In this document: in pieces, positions 54,611-62,142 of the stretch
Numbering within the stretch: the first letter of the stretch is position 1
How the letters are laid out: each line of letters begins with the position of its first letter
Origin: Alphaproteobacteria bacterium
GTDB taxonomy: Bacteria; Pseudomonadota; Alphaproteobacteria; UBA8366; GCA-2717185
Assembly: GCA_012103325.1 (NCBI GenBank)
Contig: WLWY01000008.1
Span: 124,001 to 188,000 of the forward strand
Length of the DNA stretch: 64,000 bases
Reading direction: 5' to 3'
Position numbers and translations under genes: made by a program
Notes under the pieces: model-generated
The model's input: the letters and a program-made list of their open reading frames with translations, nothing else
Told to the model about the DNA's origin: nothing
Database searches by the model: none

Positions 54611-54647
54611 GGATTATCCATCACCGTATCAGGGGTTCGGATAATCC
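54611..54647 (-). terminator. Hairpin downstream of the small lipoprotein gene
   Basis: A perfect 9-bp inverted repeat GGATTATCC / GGATAATCC with a 19-nt loop lies just 3' of the minus-strand small lipoprotein gene. There is no T run, so it is a weak terminator candidate. Confidence 0.35.
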
Positions 54648-54656
54648 CGATCCGCG

Positions 54657-54785
54657 CTAGTCAGAGTTGTCCCGGAACGTCGGGTCATCGATAGTCGACA
54701 CGAAACCCGTCTGGCAGGCGCCGAGCGCGAAGCCGGCGAGCAGCAGGGTGGCGATGAGCGTGATCTTGCGAATATTGGACAACAT
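54657..54785 (-). CDS. Small lipoprotein (42 aa)
   Basis: A short frame with GAGGAGAACCACC before its ATG. The product begins MLSNIRKITLIATLLLAGF, has a lipobox ALGAC (Cys24) and a short polar mature part ending FRDNSD. The size and layout recall entericidin-like or other tiny lipoproteins, but no family is recognised. Good ribosome binding site, lipobox and a following hairpin support it. It is antisense to a meaningless frame on the other strand. Confidence 0.65.
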   Translation of the reverse strand: MLSNIRKITLIATLLLAGFALGACQTGFVSTIDDPTFRDNSD

Positions 54786-55452
54786 GGTGGTTCTCCTCTT
54801 CCTCGTCATGGCGTTTCGGTTCTTCGCAGCATCAGCTCAATGCGTTTCTGCAGAATGTCGCGGTTTCAGATATTTTGTTTCATTTGTTTCCACTCTTTGG
54901 GTGTTAGCCGAGAAGAGTGAATCCAAGCCAGACCACGTGCCGCCGAGCTAGTGATCAACAAAAAGACCGTGACGTCCGGTCCGAGTTTAAGAGCATATTG
55001 GACACGATAAGCCTGAACGCCGACAGGCCAGTAAAATTTCGCACCTAACGCTAGCCTGACAGCATCGTGAAATAGCGTAACGCCCAGGCGGCCAGCCTGC
55101 GGCGAGCGGTATGTTGTGGAACATCATGGCGCACCCGGGAGGAGAAAGTTCGAACCGCTTGTTCAACGTACTTACGGATTGGAAAGCATCACTGGAAACC
55201 GGCCGGAGCGAATGCGAGCCTTAAGGCACCAATTTTCAGTTAGCAGTTTTTCCGCTTTGGGATCTAAGCGGACTTACGCTAACTCCTCCAAAACTTCCGC
55301 TCTGTGCCATCAGCGGACTGTTAGATTTTCCTAATACATGGCTCTTAGATGCCAGCGGGTGGGAGCCGTCCACAGCGGCATAGGCGGCTTTTCATGCTGC
55401 GCTATCCCGCGCGACGCCAATGACGATCCGGGGACGAGAGAGCTGAACGTGG
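54786..55452. other. 667-bp stretch without a supported gene
   Basis: Frames are short and unconserved in character. A palindrome TCCGCTT-TGGGATCT-AAGCGGA lies near 55250 and a further AGCGGAC follows about 50 bp later. A 32-codon frame at 55123 with GGAGGAG inside it is not convincing. It looks like decayed accessory DNA. Confidence 0.4.
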
Positions 55453-55824
55453 CTATTGAGAAGGCTGAGTGAGCTCAATCACGTTGCCGGAGGGGTCCTC
55501 ACAAATAACCTGCTTGCCACCGACCCCGTCCAGAATGTCGTTTCTAAATTTGACGCCGTTTGCCTTGAGTTTTTCAACGACGGACTCCAGGTCGTCGAAA
55601 TCCAAGACGATCCTGTTCCAGCCTCCACCAGGACTAGGCACTGTGCCGTCGAGCATTGGTTGGGAGGCAGACGCTCTCGGCCCGGAAACCAAGAGTGTCA
55701 AGTCACCGGATCCCAGGATATTGATTGCGGGTGCCGCTGTCATCCTGACTTCAAAGCCGAAGTTCGAGACAAAAAATTCAGTGACCGACGCAACGTCGTC
55801 GACGATATATCTTACTCTTGCCAT
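55453..55824 (-). CDS. VOC-family protein (glyoxalase/bleomycin-resistance-like)
   Basis: A 123-aa vicinal-oxygen-chelate fold protein with the second-half pattern WNRIVLDFDDLESVVEKLKANG and the closing GKQVICEDPSGNVIELTQP (metal-ligand Glu in the VIEL block). The first metal ligand at the N-terminus is not clear (VRYIVDDVASVTEFF). Substrate unknown. It stands alone amid non-coding DNA, suggesting an accessory gene. Confidence 0.8.
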   Translation of the reverse strand: MARVRYIVDDVASVTEFFVSNFGFEVRMTAAPAINILGSGDLTLLVSGPRASASQPMLDGTVPSPGGGWNRIVLDFDDLESVVEKLKANGVKFRNDILDGVGGKQVICEDPSGNVIELTQPSQ

Positions 55825-56332
55825 CCTACTTACCCCTTAGTGATAAATTTTCTGCCCATCGCCCTGTGGCCGTTATGACTTCGCCACGTTATGCGCCAAT
55901 ATTGATAAATAATAATTCTAAATCGATATCATTTTCATAACGTATAATGATGTTTTATCGAAATTCAAGGACGCGGATCCCCTCCGCCTCAACACCCATT
56001 AGCGATACGAATATTAAGATCCAGCGAGGCGCGCTATGGGTCAAAAGCAGAAATGAGAATTCCCTAATGTTGCGGTCGCCATTTCCAAGTGAAGCGGGCA
56101 TCGGTGTGTACCGGTTGATGCTGCCTTCGTGCCGAAAAGCCAGCTAGCGTCGCTCCTGGCGATGTCTTTCAGTGCGGGATGCACAGGCAAAATCGCTGGA
56201 GTGCATTGAAATCGGAAACGTATGAACTTTCGCCCACCTGGCGCGTCTTGCTCAGCTACATCGGCGATATCAGGGGACCAATGTAACGCCGGGTCAAGTA
56301 AGATTCGGCGAATAGTCGCTTATGAAAAGTCG
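55825..56332. other. About 500-bp stretch without a supported gene
   Basis: Contains a distinctly AT-rich block (about 55890-55970) that may hold the promoter of a neighbour or be foreign. The frames are short and look random. It ends at the tRNA-Arg fragment. Confidence 0.4.
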
Positions 56333-56357
56333 TGGCGCGCCCGATAGGAATCGAACC
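56333..56357 (-). tRNA. tRNA-Arg 3'-end fragment (possible attachment site)
   Basis: On the minus strand the 25 nt run from the T-loop (GGTTCGATTCCTAT) through the 3' acceptor strand CGGGCGC, discriminator G and CCA. This is the end of a typical bacterial tRNA-Arg. The preceding bases do not make a T-stem 5' arm or any other tRNA part, so it is only a remnant. Such fragments mark the far end of elements integrated in a tRNA gene. Confidence 0.5.
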
Positions 56358-56414
56358 GTAAAAGAATAGGCGGCCTTATCCCCACGTGACGGGATTCAAA
56401 TCTGTGAAGTTACA

Positions 56415-57098
56415 CTAACCGCTCTGGCTGGTTTGGCGCCAGACGTCGTCACGCGGCATATCTGGGTTGCCGGGCCGCGTGTCGTAGTACGGGATCAACG
56501 GTTTGTAATGTTTATACAATCGACGCAGTTCGCCGACGGGCTCGTCATGCAAATCGGCGCGCAAATCGATCCAGGCGTAGTTGCGTCTGTTGACGACCTT
56601 CAAAGCGGACGAAAATTCGCCGCCGACCTGGCCGCCGGCGTCCCGGCCCGCTTCCAGGCACTTCATTAAACGGTCCCCCAGATCCTCGCCGCCGGTTGAG
56701 TCCCAGATTTCGGCCATCGCATTCACCGTCTCCTCACCGGTCAACCGGTTGCCGAGCGATACAAAATCCTGTTTCGCGACATGGCCCTTCCAATCCTCAC
56801 TATCCTGACCGGTCCACGCCGCGGTACGACCCTCTTGATCGACCACCGCGACTTGACGCCATTCCCGGTGCGGGTCGTTATCCGAGAGTTCCTGCAGCAC
56901 TTTTTCAGCGCCGTATCCCATCGACAACAGATCGAGACCGAGGGGCCCGAAGCGTGGGTCGCCATTCGCCTGCACAACGAGCGCGCCGACACCCGGCTTC
57001 AAAAACGGGCATTTCGCACCGATCGCGATTGGCCTGGTTGCGATAGCAATACCGAACATGCCGGTATCGGGGCAGCGCGCAATGACAGAGTAAGTCAT
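56415..57098 (-). CDS. DUF1028 protein (Ntn-hydrolase fold)
   Basis: A 227-aa DUF1028-family protein starting MTYSVIARCPDTGMFGIAIATRP, with VGALVVQANGDPRFGPLGLDLL and a C-terminal DDEPVxELRRL-type DLHDEPVGELRRLYKHY. The family has an Ntn-hydrolase-like fold; the catalytic function is unproven. AAGGAT lies before the ATG at 57098; the open frame continues 91 codons 5' but is not conserved in character. It is often found near amino-acid or peptide transport genes. Confidence 0.85.
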   Translation of the reverse strand: MTYSVIARCPDTGMFGIAIATRPIAIGAKCPFLKPGVGALVVQANGDPRFGPLGLDLLSMGYGAEKVLQELSDNDPHREWRQVAVVDQEGRTAAWTGQDSEDWKGHVAKQDFVSLGNRLTGEETVNAMAEIWDSTGGEDLGDRLMKCLEAGRDAGGQVGGEFSSALKVVNRRNYAWIDLRADLHDEPVGELRRLYKHYKPLIPYYDTRPGNPDMPRDDVWRQTSQSG

Positions 57099-57286
57099 AT
57101 GAAATCCTTGACGAGATTGGACGCAGAAGAATACGCGCAACGGTATAGACGTACTGTCATCGTTGAAACAGGCGCTGCCTGTTTTTTCAACTCCGTCATG
57201 CGATGCGTATGATCCGTTGCGGAGGGGTTGGACTTCCATACCCGTGTTATGATCGGTGAATCGAATCATAGGAGAGGAGCCTTCGC

Positions 57287-57730
57287 TTGACGGTAGAGGG
57301 ATTACGCATACGCAAGGCGCAACTGACGGATGCGGATGCGTTGGCGTCATGCATCGATGCTGCCTACGCACAATACGCCGAGAGAATTTCGGACATGCCG
57401 CCGGTATCCGAAGGTTGCGCTGAGGAAATCGCCGAAAATTTGGTGTGGGTGGCCGTCGAAGGAAACGAGATTATTGGCGGCCTTTTTCTCGTTTCCCGGG
57501 ACGGGTTCATGAAACTCGCCAACCTGGCGGTTCATCCGGATCACAGTGGCAAGGGGCTTGGCGGTAAGTTGATTGCGCTTTCGGAGAAGGCAGCGAAGAA
57601 GCGCGGGTACAGCGAGATGCGATTGAATACCCACGTGGCGATGCCTGAAAATGTACAGTTCTACTCGCATTTAGGATGGGAGGAACTCTCCAGAGAGGGG
57701 AACACCGTCTCGATGAGAAAGATACTCTAG
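57287..57730 (+). CDS. GNAT-family N-acetyltransferase
   Basis: A 147-aa GNAT enzyme with the acetyl-CoA pyrophosphate loop HPDHSGKGLGGKLIALSE and MRLNTHVAMPENVQFYSHLGW. TTG is the start, with GGAGAGGAG about seven bases upstream. The substrate is unknown. It is divergent from the DUF1028 gene. Confidence 0.88.
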   Translation: MTVEGLRIRKAQLTDADALASCIDAAYAQYAERISDMPPVSEGCAEEIAENLVWVAVEGNEIIGGLFLVSRDGFMKLANLAVHPDHSGKGLGGKLIALSEKAAKKRGYSEMRLNTHVAMPENVQFYSHLGWEELSREGNTVSMRKIL

Positions 57731-57940
57731 TGCCCCGGACGCGCGATGTCTGAAAACCGGGATGCGCTCGAAGCGGCAGGTCTTAAATGCGTTCGCGTTG
57801 AACCGGCATTCTCATTTCAAGCCGATGGCCGGTATATGCCGGTCCTCATTGGAATTGGTCTTTCCGCGATGGCAAATGCCCGCGCGTCGGACCGGCAGTG
57901 AACCGACATCGGGCGAGTTGGCCTTTATGCGCAAGCGCGG

Positions 57941-58915
57941 CTAGGGTAGTACGGGGCGCTTTGGCCAGCGCCGCCCTCGCAAGAGCGCAACGCCGGCGAT
58001 ACCCAGCGCAAATAGTGACAGCATGCCCGGTTCCGGCACCGTGGTGACTCCAAAACTGTTGTTTGTGATGCCAGCTTGCCGAGAATTGGCGGTGAAGCCA
58101 TCCGGCAGATTGAATACCGTACTGGCGAAGCTGGCGGTGCTGCCGAAGTTCACCTCTAGCAACGAGGCGAGATCGCCCTGCTCGACATCGACAAGGCTGC
58201 CGGATACGGCCGAGGCCTTCGCAAAAGCTGTGAGACGTAAGGATTGGGGCGTATTCAAATCGAAGGTGAAGCCGTTAGTGGCAAAAACGTCATCGACGCT
58301 CGAACTCGTACCCGTCAGGCCGAACATACCGGTATTTGCGATGGGAGTACCGATGATATCGCCCTTGACGAGGCCGCTGTCGACCGCGTTATTTCCGTTT
58401 GCGAAAATGCTCAAGCTATAGGTGCCCTGGACGTTTGGCCCCCCGGGGATATTGATCGTACCACCGATCGAACCGCCGACGTGAACGTTCAGGCTGGTTG
58501 TGACCTTGGTCGCGCCGGTCTCGTTCAAATCCGTGAAAATGAGGTCGTCGATCACGAAAGTAGCGTTCGCAAAGACCGTCTCATTGCCCGAAAACGAGGC
58601 ACGACTGAATCCCTCCGCGAGATTACGGAGCGTTCCAAAAGTAGCACCCGACGTGCCTCTAGCCTGCGGGAACAAAGGGTTGGCACCGATGGTTGCCTCC
58701 GCGACGACAGGGCCAGCCAATGCATCAAGATCGTTGCAGCCAGCGGGCGCCCCCGCGCCGACAGAAAAGCTGCAGGCCACGGTGCCAAAAGATCCATTCT
58801 GAATGAACGCATGAAGAAGCGGAGTTGCATGAACCGGTGCCGCCACACCGATGGTTATTGCCGCGGCACCGAACAATGCAGCGATGGGACTATAATTTCC
58901 TAATCGAAACCTCAT
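57941..58915 (-). CDS. PEP-CTERM sorting-domain protein
   Basis: A 324-aa exported protein: signal peptide (SPIAALFGAAAITIGVAAPVHA), a Gly/Ser/Thr/Asn-rich beta-type body and a C-terminal PEP-CTERM signal (VPEPGMLSLFALGIAG, then basic RGRRWPKR). Such proteins are processed by exosortase and usually associate with exopolysaccharide. No exosortase is in the window. GGAGG nine bases before the ATG of MRFRLGNYS sets the start. Confidence 0.88.
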   Translation of the reverse strand: MRFRLGNYSPIAALFGAAAITIGVAAPVHATPLLHAFIQNGSFGTVACSFSVGAGAPAGCNDLDALAGPVVAEATIGANPLFPQARGTSGATFGTLRNLAEGFSRASFSGNETVFANATFVIDDLIFTDLNETGATKVTTSLNVHVGGSIGGTINIPGGPNVQGTYSLSIFANGNNAVDSGLVKGDIIGTPIANTGMFGLTGTSSSVDDVFATNGFTFDLNTPQSLRLTAFAKASAVSGSLVDVEQGDLASLLEVNFGSTASFASTVFNLPDGFTANSRQAGITNNSFGVTTVPEPGMLSLFALGIAGVALLRGRRWPKRPVLP

Positions 58916-59164
58916 AACCGTTGCCTCCAAACGCCCCTTTGCCCGTTACGAATTCTGTCAAAATCCACTCATTCCACGCATGATTTTGACAGGGCTTGCG
59001 CGACGCTGCATGGCAGCAACTTGCAATTAACTTACAATTTTGCGACTGTTTTCCTGCGGTTGAAGGAAGTTCCGGGGCGGATTTGCAAGCGCTCCGATGA
59101 AATCATTTTTTATTTGTAAGTATCGGAAATATCGCGGGCACCTTGAACCAAAGGCGGAGCGTAA

Positions 59165-60772
59165 TTGCGATTTTCATTTACTGATTGTGTCTTGGACCTC
59201 GAGCGGCGTGAGTTGCGCCGCGGTGGCATGGTTGTGCACACGAGGGCCAAGGTTTTCGACATGCTCAGCTTCCTCGTCGCGAATAACGGCCGTGTACTAA
59301 ACCGGGAAGAACTCCTGGCCCATGGCTGGCCAGGATTGACGGTCAGCGACGGCACTTTGAGCAGTTGCATTCAAGGCGTACGCAAGGCAATCGGCGATGA
59401 CGGCCGCAATCCCCAACAGCTGAAGACATTGCGGGGACAGGGCTTTCGTTTCATCGCGGACGTTCACGCCGAAGAAGAATTAGCGCAAGCGCCGAGGATG
59501 CAAATCGACCCGGGCACCGGCTCTGCCCCCCATAACCTAGGCCACGCAAGGGACGACAGCCTGTCTATCGCGGTCCTGCCATTTGCCAATCTGAATAACG
59601 ATCCGAAGCTGGACTATTTGGCTGATGGTCTTGCGGATGACGTCACGACCGCGCTGTCGCGCTTCAAGGCCTTCACGGTCATCGCCCAGAGTTCGAGCTT
59701 TCAGTACCGCGAACCGATCAGAGACGCGAAGGCTATCGGCATTGAACTGGATGTGGACTATATCCTCGAAGGCAGCGTGCGCTGCGACAACGATATGTTC
59801 CGCGCCACCGCCCAATTAACCCATGCATCGACAACAAAACATATCTGGGCGACCAACTACGATGGACAAATTAGTCAACTCTTTGCGCTGCAGGACGACA
59901 TAACTCAGAAGATCGCGACCAACATCAAACCGGAGATCGATCTGGCGGAAATTCGCCGGGCGTCTTCCGGTCTAAATGTCGACGATCTGCAAGCACAGGA
60001 AATGGCGTGGCGGGCCCGCGCCTTGATGGACAGGGCACGATTGGAAGCCGATATCTCGCTCTATGACGACGGCATCGAATTGGCGAAGCAAGCCACAGCC
60101 CGAGACCCACGATGCCGGCAAGCCTGGTGGACAATTGCGGTTGCCAGCCACAACCTCGCCTTTGGCCGCCAACGTAAGGACACCGAGGCCCTGCTCGACC
60201 AAGCACGGGACGCTGCGGAAAAGTTACGCAGCTTAGACCGCAACGATCACAGCGCCTATTTGGCACTGGGGTGGGTCAACTTCATCGAGCGGAATTTCGA
60301 ACGCGCCCTCACAAATCTGAACCATGCTTACGAGCTCAACCCCAACTGCACCATGACCTTGATGCAATTGGGCGTCATACTGACGTCGCTCGGCGAAGCG
60401 AAATCCGGTTACGAGCATCTCCGTCGGGCGATGCGCTTGAGTCCACGCGATCTTTGGCTCGGCTTCATGTTCGCAGCCCAAGGATTTACCTGTTACGCGT
60501 TGGGCCGATACGAAGAAGGTATCGAATTTATTTATCGGGCCATTGAGCGTGAACCGCAGGCACCGGCCAATCACGTTATACTGGCTGCCTGCCTTGCGGA
60601 AATCGGCGACCTAAACGGTGCGGCTGCAGCGATCGGTAAACAACGCCGTATTAGCGAAGGCTACTTCGTCGAGTATCTCGATGGTAAACGGTTACCCTTC
60701 AAGGACCCAAAGCTCGCCGAACGCTATGCAGCTGCTCTCATCCGCGCCGCCGAAGCGGCCGACCGGCATTAA
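59165..60772 (+). CDS. Winged-helix regulator with TolB-like and TPR domains
   Basis: A 535-aa protein. Residues 1-100 are an OmpR/CadC-type winged helix (LDLERRELRRGG, TVSDGTLSSCIQGVRKAIGDD, LRGQGFRFIADV). Residues about 130-260 resemble the TolB-like/FlgO N-domain (SIAVLPFANLNNDPKLDYLADGL, DYILEGSVR). Residues 280-520 hold tetratricopeptide repeats. No membrane segment is present. The TTG start has GGCGGAG upstream. The architecture is shared with adenylate-cyclase-like regulators but no cyclase domain is present. Its winged helix resembles that of the protein at 53008. Confidence 0.85.
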   Translation: MRFSFTDCVLDLERRELRRGGMVVHTRAKVFDMLSFLVANNGRVLNREELLAHGWPGLTVSDGTLSSCIQGVRKAIGDDGRNPQQLKTLRGQGFRFIADVHAEEELAQAPRMQIDPGTGSAPHNLGHARDDSLSIAVLPFANLNNDPKLDYLADGLADDVTTALSRFKAFTVIAQSSSFQYREPIRDAKAIGIELDVDYILEGSVRCDNDMFRATAQLTHASTTKHIWATNYDGQISQLFALQDDITQKIATNIKPEIDLAEIRRASSGLNVDDLQAQEMAWRARALMDRARLEADISLYDDGIELAKQATARDPRCRQAWWTIAVASHNLAFGRQRKDTEALLDQARDAAEKLRSLDRNDHSAYLALGWVNFIERNFERALTNLNHAYELNPNCTMTLMQLGVILTSLGEAKSGYEHLRRAMRLSPRDLWLGFMFAAQGFTCYALGRYEEGIEFIYRAIEREPQAPANHVILAACLAEIGDLNGAAAAIGKQRRISEGYFVEYLDGKRLPFKDPKLAERYAAALIRAAEAADRH

Positions 60773-60781
60773 ACCGCAAAA

Positions 60782-60807
60782 AAATGGGCGGCTCTCGCCG
60801 CCCATTT
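60782..60807. terminator. Bidirectional terminator
   Basis: A perfect 11-bp stem AAATGGGCGGC / GCCGCCCATTT with loop TCTC, preceded by an A run and followed by T-rich sequence. It serves both the winged-helix/TPR gene and the convergent TAXI gene. Confidence 0.85.
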
Positions 60808-60829
60808 CGTTTCAAGCCGTTGCTCGATA

Positions 60830-61999
60830 TTAGTCGAGGCCGACTTTCTTGCGATGGTCCGCCCAGTATTTCGGCCAGGCTTCAGAGACCTTGATCTTGT
60901 TTTTCTTCTTCTTCTCTTCCGCACGCCATGTGTTGAAGGCGTCCGTTGCGTTATCCCATTCCTCGATCACCTTCGCATGGCGCGCAAGGCGAGCTTGGTT
61001 CCAGGCTTCATCCGCCGCGCTCCAAACGCCCTGCTCTTTCAGGAACTTGATAGAGCCCGGATGCCAGGCGACATCGGCTGGCGGATGACCAGCGGTCGAG
61101 AGGATCCAGTTCTTGGTCGTCGCATTGACGTCCTTGTACAAAGCGAACGCTTCATGCATCGCCTTGGTAACCTGATAAACCTCAGCCTCGCTGCGGTCGG
61201 CATAGGTGACCATCATCGGATAGCGGAATTCGATGATATTGACCGGCTTACCCTTAACCATGCCGGCGCCGTCGTCGCTCTTAACCGGCGAGTACATTGG
61301 GGCAATGGATTGGATACGTTTCCAGCCGTCCTTATTCGCCGGGTCGAATTGCACCCACTCGATACCCGCCGGAGAGGCCTCCAATTCACGGGTGATACCG
61401 GAATAGGGTGACATCAGGAACCCGTCGATCTTACCGGTCAGGCGTGCGCCCTTCATGACGCCGTAGCCACCGAACCAGACAGGTGTAATGTCCGCACGGG
61501 TCAAGCCCGCATAGGCGAGCAGCGCATCGGTCTTGACGTTGACCGAGGGATTGCCCTTCACGTAGCCGAGCTTAACGCCTTTCAAATTGGCGCCGTCGGC
61601 GAACTTCGACCCCTTCGGCACCGTCAAACCGGTTGCAACCGGCGGCGCCAAAATGATGCGAAGATCCTGCGGACCCCAAGACGTCACGGCAAAATCATAG
61701 GTGCCTTCGGCGGCAAAATAGGTTTCCGTCGCCAGGAAGCCGTAATGCGCTTTGCGCTGCGTTACCGGGAGAAGGCGCCCGATGCCCGTGCCCGACGGCA
61801 CAATACGGATGCGAGTCCCGAATTTCTTCTGAAACGCATTCGCGACCGCAGAAGCCTGGGCAAAACCAGCGCTACCGAAATCGTATGACGTCCAGATCAT
61901 CGTCTTCGGCAAATCTGCCGCCTGAGCGGCGCCAGAGGCGAGCATCGCGGCGGCCGCGACCCCTCCTGCCAGTTGCAATATCTGTTTTCTAAGCTTCAT
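60830..61999 (-). CDS. TAXI-family TRAP transporter solute-binding protein
   Basis: A 389-aa periplasmic binding protein with signal peptide (LQLAGGVAAAAMLASGAAQA) and the TAXI pattern (MIWTSYDFGSAGFAQASAVA, RIVPSGTGIGRLLPVTQRKA, GHPPADVAWHPGSIKFLKE). It is longer than most TAXI proteins because of a lysine-rich tail. It partners with the fused permease encoded next. GGAGGAGCTAAAG precedes the ATG at 61999; the upstream ATG lies inside that binding site. Ligand unknown. Confidence 0.9.
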   Translation of the reverse strand: MKLRKQILQLAGGVAAAAMLASGAAQAADLPKTMIWTSYDFGSAGFAQASAVANAFQKKFGTRIRIVPSGTGIGRLLPVTQRKAHYGFLATETYFAAEGTYDFAVTSWGPQDLRIILAPPVATGLTVPKGSKFADGANLKGVKLGYVKGNPSVNVKTDALLAYAGLTRADITPVWFGGYGVMKGARLTGKIDGFLMSPYSGITRELEASPAGIEWVQFDPANKDGWKRIQSIAPMYSPVKSDDGAGMVKGKPVNIIEFRYPMMVTYADRSEAEVYQVTKAMHEAFALYKDVNATTKNWILSTAGHPPADVAWHPGSIKFLKEQGVWSAADEAWNQARLARHAKVIEEWDNATDAFNTWRAEEKKKKNKIKVSEAWPKYWADHRKKVGLD

Positions 62000-62142
62000 C
62001 TTTAGCTCCTCCATGTTGGTCCATTTTCTTGGCAGGCTCCGGGAATTTGTTATCCGGGACGTGGTCGTTTCGCTTCATTCCCAAAGCCGCCTTCTCGTTT
62101 CGTCCCCCATCCTAAACTGAATTTATTGCCTAGGCATCGAAA

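Noticed and set aside
54667..54951. 94-codon frame opposite the small lipoprotein
   Set aside because: The opposite strand has a ribosome binding site, signal peptide and lipobox, whereas this frame starts inside that gene and looks random.
55116..55334. 72-codon frame in the non-coding stretch
   Set aside because: No recognisable features; its C-terminal half is Ser/Lys-rich sequence over a palindromic region.
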